A DNA stretch of 11,921 nucleotides from Bacteroidota bacterium (GCA_022711195.1 JAKLFN010000044.1:1-11921); one strand, 5' to 3'. Shown: positions 1 to 7,653, numbered from the stretch's first letter. Numbers and translations are program-made. The notes: generated by a model from the letters alone, not told the origin.

Positions 1-466
1 TGACGGTGCGTGTGCCCTCGGGAAAGATTGCGATAGACCTGTCGCGGGTCTTTTCGGTAAGTTCCTCCATCATCCTGCGTGTATTTGTTATTGTTGGAGT
101 CTTAAAAGGGATGTAATCAATTAATTTCAGGTATTGCCTGAAGACAGGAATTTTCATGAGCCGTTCATGCCCGAACCACGACACTTCAGGATAGAAAGAG
201 ACTATTGCTACAATATCAAAGAGGCTCGAATGATTGGCAATGAGAATGTATCTTCCGTTTCTGTCGAGGTTTTCACGGCCTTCAATACGTAGTCTCTTAA
301 ACATTACAAGAAAAACCGACTTTGCCCAGTATTTGACCATGATCTGTACCGGCTTCCTGGCATTGAGATATGAGAGTGGTATAACGAAAAGAACACCGAC
401 AGCGGTATAGATATATAATATTCCGAATACCGGTATTGTGAGAAAAGAATATATTTTCGAAGACAT
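1..466 (-). CDS. plsC: 1-acyl-sn-glycerol-3-phosphate acyltransferase, PlsC family (3' end cut by the window edge)
   Basis: The visible 155 residues are the N-terminal part of a PlsC-type acyltransferase. Such enzymes move an acyl chain onto lysophosphatidic acid to make phosphatidic acid for membrane phospholipids. A hydrophobic segment (about residues 8-33) should anchor the protein in the inner membrane. The catalytic HX4D motif is seen as NHSSLFD, with His79 and Asp84. The second family block reads FPEGTR at 148-153, just before the window edge. The start ATG at 466-464 is well bounded, because an in-frame TAA lies only four codons upstream. No Shine-Dalgarno sequence is seen, as is usual in Bacteroidota. 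The gene lies 82 bp downstream of the propeller gene on the same strand and has no evident link to the glycan locus. Family assignment is secure; acyl specificity and exact substrate are inferred. Confidence 0.9.
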   Translation of the reverse strand, partial: MSSKIYSFLTIPVFGILYIYTAVGVLFVIPLSYLNARKPVQIMVKYWAKSVFLVMFKRLRIEGRENLDRNGRYILIANHSSLFDIVAIVSFYPEVSWFGHERLMKIPVFRQYLKLIDYIPFKTPTITNTRRMMEELTEKTRDRSIAIFPEGTRTV

Positions 467-548
467 CTTCAGAAATTAATATCTGGGGCAAAGTAATACT
501 ATTTTGTCAAAAAATGGAAGCATTGATATTTATATAATACATAACTCC

Positions 549-2072
549 CTAATGCCATGAATAACTGACAAATGCAATATGCCGGCTGTCGGGAGCCCAT
601 GAAGGTACATTTATGGTTCCCTGTCCTCCGTAAAGGTATGCTATGACCTGCGGTTCTCCGCCTTCAGCAGGCATCAGCCTGAGCATAACCTTTTTATCTG
701 CTGGATGAGTGTTGGATTCCACATCAGGAAGAAAAGAGAGAAAGACGATCCATTTTCCGTCAGGAGATACATGAGGGAACCAGTCATTATATTCGTCATT
801 GGTCATCTCCTCACGGCCTGAACCATCGGGATTCATCCGCCAGATATGCATTTTGCCGTTATGACTTCCGTTATACCATATATATTTTCCGTCGGGTGAA
901 TATTCGCAACCATCCGTATGTTCGCCCTCTTTAATGTCTGTGAGGGCAACCTCTTTACCTCCTTTGATGGAGTTACGGTATATATTATATAATGGTGTGT
1001 TATTTCTCTGTGCGACATAGAGAACCTGTTTATTGTCGGGCGACCATCCATGCCAGTATGAGGGGGTATTTTCGGTTACGGGTTTCGGATCTCCCCCTTT
1101 CAGCGGCAGCACATAAACTGTCGATCCTCCGCCGGGAGATCCTTCGCGCTGATGACTTATAGCCAGCAGTTTACCGTTAAAAGATATGCCATGGTCATTG
1201 TTTATCCTGTCGGCAAATCCGGTATTCAGTTTTTCTGTTTTGCCACCAATGGCAGGTATTGTATAAAGTGAGCCGTCCATATTGAACAGTAGTTTTTTCC
1301 CGTCAGGCATCCAGTTAGGAGCTTCAAAGCGTCCTTCTTTCTCAAAAACGACTATTCTTTTTCCTTCGAACACATCCATTACTTCGAGCCTCGATGCCGG
1401 AGACCTGTTTTTTTCCTTGTCTCCGCTATCCTGGACAGTTCCGTCGATACGGATATTCCATACCGTTGCCTGCTCAATAACATCCTTGTCGTGTGAGCAG
1501 ATAAAGGTCCCGGCCAGTATTTCGTCGGGAAGGTTTAACATCTCATAAGACCCGATGTCGCGCAGGGGTTCACCGCTGTTTGCGGCACGCATATAAATAA
1601 TCCTGCCTTTCCGCTCAATCTGCAATACATCATATCCTTTGCCGGCAGCAAAGATTTCATCATCCGGATCTTTCATCTGTCCGCCCTTGTAATCTCTCCA
1701 TTGCAAAGCTGTAAGGCCGTCACCATGAATTGCTGCAGATATGTGCGTAGAGCTGTCGTTTTCTGATTCCCGGAGCATTATACCAGTTTTCCTGTGTTCA
1801 TTAGTACCTTTTCCCTCGAATCGAAAGTTGGCTGTTATAATAAAATCTCCTTTTATACGGTTGAACATATAATGAAATTCGTCACGTTCGAACCAGATAT
1901 TATAACCTGAACCGCGGAACAGGTACGATTGATCTTTCGGGTTATAGACATAAGAACCCTTATTCCGGGGATTTCCGATATCCTTCTTATATCTGAATAT
2001 ATCTGACAGCTGTCCGTTCAGACTGCATATTTCTGTAGTAAGAAGAAAGGCAATAAAACAAATTGTTTTCAT
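549..2072 (-). CDS. Secreted lectin-like / TolB-type beta-propeller protein
   Basis: This 507-residue protein begins with a signal peptide of about 20 residues (MKTICFIAFLL...), so it should be periplasmic or exported. Residues about 25-212 resemble the DUF1349/concanavalin-A-like beta-sandwich; landmarks are GYNIWFERDEF near 56-66, a conserved IHGDGLTALQ at 115-124 and FICSHDKDV at 190-198. Residues about 230-507 form a TolB/PD40 WD-like propeller with repeated PDGK or PDNK blades (SPDNK 344, SPDGK 392, SPDGKWIVF 436-444). The C-terminal GGQGTINVPSW is typical of this Bacteroidota family. The frame is open 15 codons further upstream, but the ATG at 2072 was chosen because it begins a classical signal peptide. 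The gene is divergent from the sigma-factor gene and shares its control region, which contains an 18-bp palindrome. Cellular role is unknown; a link to sugar sensing or use is inferred only from the lectin-like fold and position. It is unlikely to be TolB itself, which lacks the N-terminal lectin-like part. Confidence 0.8.
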   Translation of the reverse strand: MKTICFIAFLLTTEICSLNGQLSDIFRYKKDIGNPRNKGSYVYNPKDQSYLFRGSGYNIWFERDEFHYMFNRIKGDFIITANFRFEGKGTNEHRKTGIMLRESENDSSTHISAAIHGDGLTALQWRDYKGGQMKDPDDEIFAAGKGYDVLQIERKGRIIYMRAANSGEPLRDIGSYEMLNLPDEILAGTFICSHDKDVIEQATVWNIRIDGTVQDSGDKEKNRSPASRLEVMDVFEGKRIVVFEKEGRFEAPNWMPDGKKLLFNMDGSLYTIPAIGGKTEKLNTGFADRINNDHGISFNGKLLAISHQREGSPGGGSTVYVLPLKGGDPKPVTENTPSYWHGWSPDNKQVLYVAQRNNTPLYNIYRNSIKGGKEVALTDIKEGEHTDGCEYSPDGKYIWYNGSHNGKMHIWRMNPDGSGREEMTNDEYNDWFPHVSPDGKWIVFLSFLPDVESNTHPADKKVMLRLMPAEGGEPQVIAYLYGGQGTINVPSWAPDSRHIAFVSYSWH

Positions 2073-2145
2073 TTTATTAAATTTTAGTTTACCGGCGCTG
2101 ATCCTTAATAATTCCAAGAGTACATTTAATTTTTCTATTTATATC

Positions 2146-2163
2146 ATTGCAACCGGTTGCAAT
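2146..2163. promoter_or_regulatory. Perfect 18-bp palindrome, LacI/GalR-type operator candidate
   Basis: The site reads ATTGCAACCGGTTGCAAT and is identical to its reverse complement; the next base pair on each side breaks the symmetry. Its core matches the LacI-family operator pattern TGnnAnCGnTnnCA, including the central CG. The centre lies about 82 bp upstream of the propeller gene start and about 135 bp upstream of the sigma-factor start, in AT-rich DNA between the divergent genes. It may control either or both. No LacI-family gene is in the window, so the regulator is unknown. The symmetry is seen directly; the regulator family is inferred. Confidence 0.65.
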
Positions 2164-2289
2164 TTATTACAAATAAATAGCAAACAATTAATTAACATAG
2201 TTCATGCAGGCTCAATAATTCTTAAAATAGTTTTATTTTTATAATTCGAATCTACGGTCAAAGGTTTCTGAACATCATAAAATTTCACA

Positions 2290-2856
2290 ATGGCAGGGGA
2301 GAATGTCCATTTCGAAGATAGTTCGCTTGCTGAGAGGATAAGAAAGGATGATAAATCTGCTTTTAAGATGCTGTATGACCGTTACAGCAGGAAGGTTTAT
2401 TATTTTTCATTGAAATACCTCAGCAGCAATGTAGAAGCTGAGGAGCTTGTTCAGATAATCTTTATAAAATTATGGGAAGCCAGGTATTCCCTCGACGCTG
2501 GCAGTTCAGTCAAAAGCTACATTTACAAAGCAGCCGTTAATCATATTTATAACTGTCTGAAGAGAAGGAAGATACATGACAAGTTTGTGGAAGCTCAGAC
2601 AACAGGGAGTGATAGCAGGTCTGAAAACCTGTATGAAGAGATCTTTTTTCACGACCTTGAAGAATCGATTGATGCGGCAGTGAAGAGGCTGCCGGAACAA
2701 CAACAAAGGATTTTCCGGCTTAGCAGGTATGATGGCTTCTCATACCTCGAGATAGCTTCCCGGCTTGGCCTCTCGGTGAGGACTGTTGAGAACCAGGCTT
2801 TCAGGGCGCTCAGGACCTTGAAAGCGATTTTACGGAAGAGATATTTTATTCCCTGA
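2290..2856 (+). CDS. ECF-type RNA polymerase sigma factor
   Basis: This 188-residue protein has the size and layout of a Bacteroidota ECF (FecI-like) sigma factor. Sigma region 2 spans about residues 24-95 and contains the core-binding, -10-recognition segment around AEELVQIIFIKLWE (50-63). Region 4 spans about 127-177, with the helix-turn-helix SYLEIASRLGLSVRTVENQA (151-170) that should read the -35 element. Region 3 is absent, as in all ECF factors. The FecR anti-sigma gene follows after 71 bp, then an STN-containing SusC gene. By analogy with FecI/FecR/FecA and with the sigma/anti-sigma pairs of Bacteroides glycan loci, it probably activates the downstream susC operon when the receptor is occupied. 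The ATG at 2290 gives a normal N-terminus. The target promoter is inferred and not identified. Confidence 0.93.
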   Translation: MAGENVHFEDSSLAERIRKDDKSAFKMLYDRYSRKVYYFSLKYLSSNVEAEELVQIIFIKLWEARYSLDAGSSVKSYIYKAAVNHIYNCLKRRKIHDKFVEAQTTGSDSRSENLYEEIFFHDLEESIDAAVKRLPEQQQRIFRLSRYDGFSYLEIASRLGLSVRTVENQAFRALRTLKAILRKRYFIP

Positions 2857-2927
2857 CTTTTTTTTGATTTCTCAGTGAGTATTTGTGCTTCCATGATTGT
2901 ATTACATATACAAACTAAAATAAGATC

Positions 2928-4094
2928 ATGGAATCGGATACAAGAAGGGAATTTGATATTTTATTTTCAAAATATCTTGAGAACAAGTGTACTGTTGAGG
3001 AGAAACGGAAGCTGCTGGATCTTTTCAGCTCCCCGGAAAATGATAAGTCGCACATAGCATTTCTTCTTTCACATCTTGATAAGTTTCAGGAAATTCAGCC
3101 AGAGGATAAGACAGTAGATTTTGAGAATATTTACAGGAAGCTTCTTTCCGACATAGAGATTTCGGAGGGGGTTGTTTCGGAGCAGGCCACATTGCTGAAG
3201 AGCACAAGGATAAGAAGAATTGCTATCCAGGTGGCAGCAGCAGCAGCAGTTTTATGTATTGGTTTCTTTATTGGTACTGTTTCGGCTCCGGCTGGAAAAA
3301 CAATCGCTGCTGAACCGGCTCTTGACGCGGCTCCTGTGGAAATACATGCTCCCCTGGGAGCCAGGTCGGAAGTTCGCCTGAACGATGGAACACTTGTGCT
3401 TCTGAATGCAGGGAGTTCGATAAAATATTGCAACGACTATAACATCTCAAACAGGAACCTGGAGCTTGAAGGGGAAGCCTATTTTAAAGTGGCAAAAAAT
3501 ACAGAGCTGCCGCTGGTTGTCAATGCAGGCAATATAAATATTAAAGCTACTGGCACCGAGTTTAACGTCAAAGCATATTCCGAAGAGGGTATTATTGAAA
3601 CGACTCTTGTTAACGGCGAAGTTGAGATCTCCCAGAAGGGGAATGATGCTGCCGAGAAAGTCCTTATTCTCAAGCCCAGCCAGAAAGCTATTTATGCTGA
3701 ACAGTCCGATCAGCTGACTATTGAAAAGATAAGAGAGATAGAGCCCCAGGCCGTAAAAACAGTCGTTATCAGTACAGATAACCTGTTGTTGTCAGCCAAA
3801 ACAGATGTTGAACAGGTTACAGCCTGGACAAAGAACAAGCTTATCATAAGGAGTGAGAACCTCGAAAGCCTGTGTGTTAAGCTTGAGAGAAAGTACAACA
3901 TAACCTTTGTTTTCATGGATGAAGCGCTCAAGAAGCACAGGTTCTCAGGCGTTCTTCTCGATGAAACATTCCAGCAGGTCATGGATGTCATTAAGCTTAC
4001 AGCACCCGTCGACTATATTATGGATAAGAAAACAGTCTGCCTGTTTTCGAAAAGTGATAAACCTGATAATATCCCTTCCACATTGAAAAATTAA
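2928..4094 (+). CDS. FecR-family anti-sigma factor (inner-membrane signal transducer)
   Basis: This 388-residue protein matches the Bacteroidota FecR layout. A cytoplasmic part (residues 1 to about 95) should bind the sigma factor encoded just upstream. One membrane helix lies at about 97-117 (IQVAAAAAVLCIGFFIGTV). The periplasmic FecR domain follows at about 138-234 (PLGARSEVRLNDGTLVLLNA at 142-161, then LEGEAYFKVAK and KATGTEFNVKAY). The C-terminal DUF4974 domain occupies about 305-373 and contains NITFVFMDEALKKHRFSGVL. In this family the periplasmic part receives the signal from the receptor's STN domain and the cytoplasmic part holds or releases the sigma factor. Gene order sigma-fecR-susC supports that pairing. 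The helix is encoded in part by five consecutive GCA codons (residues 103-107). The 71 bp separating it from the sigma gene have no clear terminator, so co-transcription is likely. Confidence 0.93.
   Translation: MESDTRREFDILFSKYLENKCTVEEKRKLLDLFSSPENDKSHIAFLLSHLDKFQEIQPEDKTVDFENIYRKLLSDIEISEGVVSEQATLLKSTRIRRIAIQVAAAAAVLCIGFFIGTVSAPAGKTIAAEPALDAAPVEIHAPLGARSEVRLNDGTLVLLNAGSSIKYCNDYNISNRNLELEGEAYFKVAKNTELPLVVNAGNINIKATGTEFNVKAYSEEGIIETTLVNGEVEISQKGNDAAEKVLILKPSQKAIYAEQSDQLTIEKIREIEPQAVKTVVISTDNLLLSAKTDVEQVTAWTKNKLIIRSENLESLCVKLERKYNITFVFMDEALKKHRFSGVLLDETFQQVMDVIKLTAPVDYIMDKKTVCLFSKSDKPDNIPSTLKN
3234..3248 (+). repeat. (GCA)5 trinucleotide run inside fecR membrane helix
   Basis: Five exact GCA codons encode Ala103-Ala107 at the start of the single transmembrane helix of the FecR protein. 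Other Ala codons are used elsewhere in the gene. Slippage at this tract would add or remove whole alanines and stay in frame. Whether it varies in nature is unknown. Confidence 0.6.
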
Positions 4095-4102
4095 AAATTT
4101 AG

Positions 4103-4120
4103 CTAACCTGAGTCTAACCT
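4103..4120 (+). repeat. Direct repeat CTAACCT x2, 11-bp spacing
   Basis: CTAACCT occurs at 4103-4109 and again at 4114-4120, so the copies start 11 bp apart, close to one DNA turn. Two shorter CTAAC copies lie at 4257-4261 and 4261-4265, just before the susC start. The arrangement is seen directly; a protein-binding role, for example part of the sigma-dependent promoter, is speculative in such short AT-rich words. Confidence 0.3.
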
Positions 4121-4163
4121 AAAATTATTTATGCCTATGGATAAACCTGAAGAATAAAAAGGA

Positions 4164-4192
4164 GGGGGAAAAAGTTCGCGGCTGATTCCCCC
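4164..4192 (+). other. GC-rich stem-loop in the susC leader
   Basis: GGGGGAA at 4164-4170 is exactly complementary to TTCCCCC at 4186-4192, leaving a 15-base loop. It lies in the 184-bp gap between fecR and susC, which otherwise is AT-rich. No T-run follows, so it does not look like a standard intrinsic terminator. It could be an RNA structure in the susC 5' leader, could stabilise or partly stop the upstream transcript, or could be a protein site. If a promoter lies downstream of it, it would instead be the 3' end of the sigma-fecR message. Confidence 0.4.
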
Positions 4193-4278
4193 CTGATGAA
4201 GTCAAAGTTAATTGTTGTGAAATCTCCAGAAAACACTGGAAAAGTTATGTTTAACTCTAACTAACATCGAACAAAATT

Positions 4279-7200
4279 ATGAAAATAAAACTAGGTTCTT
4301 ATTTTTCCCCATGGAAAAAATGTAAAATCCTAATAATTATGAAGCTTTCAGTCATTCTAATGGTAGTTTTTACCCTGAATATTTCAGCTATTGGATTTGG
4401 TCAGTTCTCATTCAAGGCCGAAGACAAAACGGTCAGAGAGATTCTGGATATCATTGAGCAGGGGAGTAATTACAGATTCTTCTACAATGATGAGTTTGAA
4501 TCGGCAAGCAAAAAGGTCAGCCTCGAAGTAAGGAACAAGGATATAAACCAGGTGCTCGACAGGATACTTGCCACGACAGATTATACTTATAAAGTTTTTG
4601 AAAACAACCTGATCGTAATTTCACTTAAGGAAAACATCCGTGAACAGTCTGATCTGCAGCAGAATATAGTTCGCGGTATTGTTACCGACGAGAAAGGAAA
4701 CCCGATCGCAGGAGCCACAGTAGCCATAAAAGGAACTACCAGGGGCACAACCACCGATTCAAACGGCAATTATGTCCTCGAAGGTGTAGCTCCGGGATCT
4801 ATACTTGCTGTCTCATTTATCGGATACCAGGGACAGGAAATTACTGTCGGCGACAGGGCCCAGATAAACATATCACTGCAGCAGGAGCTTACAGCACTCG
4901 ACGAAGTAGTGGTTGTAGGTTATGGTGTACAGAGGAAAAGTGATATTACAGGATCAATCACTTCCGTCGACGTCGAAAAGCTGCGTGATGTGCCTGCAGC
5001 AAATATTCCCAAAGCTCTGCAGGGAAAAACAGCAGGTGTTGAGATCCAGAATATCGGACGTCAGCCCGGAGCCGGGACACAGATCAGGATCCGCGGAAGC
5101 AGGTCTTTGTCAGCATCCAACGACCCGCTGGTAATTGTCGACGGCATACCCTTTGGCGGAAGCATTAATGACATAGCATCAGAAGATATTGCATCGATCG
5201 AAGTACTGAAGGATGCATCCGCAACAGTTATCTACGGATCGAGAGGATCAAACGGTGTCATTATTATTTCTACCCGCAAGGGTGAAGCTGGTTCAATAAG
5301 AGCAAGCTATAACGGATATGTTGGGCTTAACACTGTGGCCAGGAGCTACGATGTGTATAATGCTGAGGAATTCATCAACCTGCGTACAGCAGCCAATTAC
5401 ACAAACTATATGCCCGACGAGATTGAATCGATGCTGCTGGGCCGCGAAACAGACTGGCAGAACCTGGCATACCAGACAGGCGTTACACATAATCATGAAC
5501 TGAGCTTCTCCGGAGGTACAGAGAAATTCCAGTATTCGATGTCGGGAGGCTACTATAATGAGTCGGGGGTGCTCCCTATAATCTCATATTCGAGATACAA
5601 CCTGAGGATGGCTCTCGATCAGCAGCTCGGCAAGAGAATACGGATGGGGCTTACCTCCATGAACTCATTCGGTACTACTTCAGGTTCACAGGCAACAGGA
5701 ATGATGTGGCCCATCTACTCGCTGACGCCGTTAATGGTGCCTTACGAAAACGACGGTTCCTTAAATAAGCAGCCTGCTTTTGACACAGACTATACTTATA
5801 ACCCTCTGACATTTCTCAACCAGACCAACTGGGGCGACATGAACCGGAGAAATGCTTCATTCAATACAATGTATCTGGAAGCTGATCTGTTCAAAGGCCT
5901 GAAATACAGGGCAAACCTGGGATTCGACTTCAGCACCACCAAGTATAACAGCTACCAGGGCAGCGACACAAATATGAGACAGGGCAGTGAAAGCACAGGC
6001 ACTGTATCGAACAGCGATAACCTTGCCTATACTATTGAGAACCTTCTTCTCTTCGACAAGGTATTCGGTGATCATAAGATAGGTATCACAGCTATGCAGA
6101 GTATCCAGGAGTCAACCTCGACAGGTTCGAGCTTCGTAGGAACAACACTCGCTGCTGATTATGTCCAGTGGAATAATTTCAACCTTTTTGAAGTTATCGA
6201 TGCTGCCAGCTCAGGCAACTATTATTCAAACTGGAGACTTGTATCTTTTATGGGACGTGTCAACTATTCCTTTAGAGATAAATACCTTCTTACAGTAACA
6301 GGAAGAAGCGATGGCTCCTCCAGACTGGCAGAAGGCAAAAAATGGCATTCATATCCGGCTGTGGCTCTTGCCTGGAAGATCAAGCAGGAGTCATTCCTTC
6401 AGGGACTGGAGGTCCTTTCGAACCTTAAGCTGAGAGCCGGCTACGGACAGACATCAAACACCTCCATAAATCCTTACACAACAAAAGGAGGGCTTTCAGG
6501 AACTCTTTACAGCTTCGGCGACCGCGGTGTAAACGGATATTATGTTTCAAGCCTGCCGAACACAGAGTTAACATGGGAGTTTACAAAGCAAACAAACCTT
6601 GGTATTGACTTTGGATTCCTGAAAGAGAGGATCAACGGATCTATCGATTTCTACATGCAGAAAACTGACGGTGTTCTTCTGGGAGTACAGCTTCCCGGTT
6701 CACAGGGAGTCCCCGGGTCATTCCTGAAAAACATCGGTGCTACAGAGAATAAAGGACTTGAGATCGTTCTTAACGGTGTGATCCTGAACCCGGTTTCGAA
6801 TAATGGTTTTTCATGGGAAATGAATGCCAACGTATTCTTTAACAGGGAAAAGATCACTGCTCTTCAGGATACCAGCGTAACGAAAGATATAGGCAACGGC
6901 TGGTTTGTCGGCTATCCTTCAAGCGCAATTTACGATTGGGTTAAGCTGGGTATCTGGCAGACCGATGAGGCTGCAGAGGCTGCAGTGTATGGTGCAAAGC
7001 CCGGCGATATAAAACTCGAGGATCTTGATCCTGACGGCGACGGACCGCTTCTCCCCGACGGAAAGATCGATGACAATGACCGTAAGGTGCTGGGATCATC
7101 ACAGCCAAAGCTAATGGGAGGATTCACTTCGACATGGGGTTATAAAGGCCTCGACCTCTCAGTAGTAGGATACTTCAGGGTAGGCGGTACAATCTCCAGT

Positions 7201-7638
7201 ACACTCCACATGCCCAACAATTACTGGAACCGCCTTGACGGAAGAAGAAACGGTATACAGGTCGATTACTGGACCGAGACTAATCCGACAAACGACATGC
7301 CAAAACCTGATATGTCGATAAACGCTGCCAGAACTAATGTTCTCGGTTACTTCGATGGTTCATTCCTGAAAATCAGAAGTATAAACCTCGGATATAATCT
7401 CAACCAGAGATTTACTAACTGGATATCCCCTACAGCTAAGGTGCGGGCATATGTTTCAGTGACCGATCCATTCCTTCTCTTCTCTCCCTACCTGAAGGCA
7501 GGAGGTCTCGATCCTGAACCTACAAATAATGCCTCATCAGATAACAATGCTCTCTCGATGCCCGCAAGGACACTTGTCGTGGGTACTGGCATACCGCCGG
7601 TGAGGAAATTTATTTTTGGTGTAAATGTCAGATTCTAA
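4279..7638 (+). CDS. SusC/RagA-family TonB-dependent receptor with STN signalling domain
   Basis: This 1119-residue protein is an outer-membrane importer. A long signal peptide (about 1-41, basic then hydrophobic, ending SAIGFG) precedes an STN (secretin/TonB short N-terminal) domain at about 43-115. A carboxypeptidase-regulatory-like domain follows at about 131-203 (IVTDEKGNPIAGATVAIKGT), then a TonB-box-like segment LDEVVVVGYG at 207-216. The plug carries IVDGIPFGGSINDI and VLKDASATVIYGSRGSNGVI (309-328). The remainder is the 22-strand-type barrel, ending in FIFGVNVRF with the expected terminal Phe. SusC proteins import oligosaccharides or peptides with SusD as a lid, powered by TonB. The STN domain is present only in receptors that signal, which fits the sigma/FecR genes upstream. 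An Asp-rich, EF-hand-like loop lies at 915-934. The gene is intact. Substrate cannot be deduced. Confidence 0.96.
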   Translation: MKIKLGSYFSPWKKCKILIIMKLSVILMVVFTLNISAIGFGQFSFKAEDKTVREILDIIEQGSNYRFFYNDEFESASKKVSLEVRNKDINQVLDRILATTDYTYKVFENNLIVISLKENIREQSDLQQNIVRGIVTDEKGNPIAGATVAIKGTTRGTTTDSNGNYVLEGVAPGSILAVSFIGYQGQEITVGDRAQINISLQQELTALDEVVVVGYGVQRKSDITGSITSVDVEKLRDVPAANIPKALQGKTAGVEIQNIGRQPGAGTQIRIRGSRSLSASNDPLVIVDGIPFGGSINDIASEDIASIEVLKDASATVIYGSRGSNGVIIISTRKGEAGSIRASYNGYVGLNTVARSYDVYNAEEFINLRTAANYTNYMPDEIESMLLGRETDWQNLAYQTGVTHNHELSFSGGTEKFQYSMSGGYYNESGVLPIISYSRYNLRMALDQQLGKRIRMGLTSMNSFGTTSGSQATGMMWPIYSLTPLMVPYENDGSLNKQPAFDTDYTYNPLTFLNQTNWGDMNRRNASFNTMYLEADLFKGLKYRANLGFDFSTTKYNSYQGSDTNMRQGSESTGTVSNSDNLAYTIENLLLFDKVFGDHKIGITAMQSIQESTSTGSSFVGTTLAADYVQWNNFNLFEVIDAASSGNYYSNWRLVSFMGRVNYSFRDKYLLTVTGRSDGSSRLAEGKKWHSYPAVALAWKIKQESFLQGLEVLSNLKLRAGYGQTSNTSINPYTTKGGLSGTLYSFGDRGVNGYYVSSLPNTELTWEFTKQTNLGIDFGFLKERINGSIDFYMQKTDGVLLGVQLPGSQGVPGSFLKNIGATENKGLEIVLNGVILNPVSNNGFSWEMNANVFFNREKITALQDTSVTKDIGNGWFVGYPSSAIYDWVKLGIWQTDEAAEAAVYGAKPGDIKLEDLDPDGDGPLLPDGKIDDNDRKVLGSSQPKLMGGFTSTWGYKGLDLSVVGYFRVGGTISSTLHMPNNYWNRLDGRRNGIQVDYWTETNPTNDMPKPDMSINAARTNVLGYFDGSFLKIRSINLGYNLNQRFTNWISPTAKVRAYVSVTDPFLLFSPYLKAGGLDPEPTNNASSDNNALSMPARTLVVGTGIPPVRKFIFGVNVRF

Positions 7639-7640
7639 TG

Positions 7641-7646
7641 AGGAGG
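7641..7646 (+). promoter_or_regulatory. Strong AGGAGG ribosome-binding site for susD
   Basis: A full AGGAGG lies 7 bases before the susD ATG, within the 15-bp gap after the susC stop codon. It is the only consensus Shine-Dalgarno sequence seen before a gene start in this window; other genes have A-rich leaders, as usual in Bacteroidota. It supports the chosen start at 7654 and may help match SusD output to SusC. Confidence 0.6.
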
Positions 7647-7653
7647 AAAAACA

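Noticed and set aside
1282..1548. 88-codon plus-strand open frame inside the propeller gene
   Set aside because: It is antisense to conserved lectin-like and propeller sequence and its translation shows no domain or signal.
2073..2117. Fifteen-codon N-terminal extension of the propeller gene to an upstream ATG
   Set aside because: Residues before Met16 (MELLRISAGKLKFNK) would bury the classical signal peptide that starts at 2072, so the inner ATG is preferred.
2115..2122. Bacteroidota -7-like element on the minus strand (TACTCTTG, five of six conserved bases of TAnnTTTG)
   Set aside because: The nearest TTG at the palindrome is 27 bp away, too far for a -33 element, and one mismatch in AT-rich DNA is expected by chance.
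2228..2235. TAGTTTTA as a -7 element for the sigma-factor gene
   Set aside because: The final G is missing and no TTG is present at the right distance upstream.
2834..2865. Intrinsic terminator after the sigma gene: GGAA/TTCC stem before a run of eight T
   Set aside because: The stem is only four base pairs and overlaps the coding end; six other bases lie between stem and T-run. It is too weak to call.
4225..4240. Inverted repeat TCCAG/CTGGA in the susC leader
   Set aside because: Only five base pairs with a six-base loop and no extension; it could easily arise by chance.
4246..4253. TATGTTTA as a -7 promoter element for susC
   Set aside because: One mismatch to TAnnTTTG and the nearest TTG is 28 bp upstream. 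If an ECF sigma factor drives this gene, the housekeeping motif would not apply.
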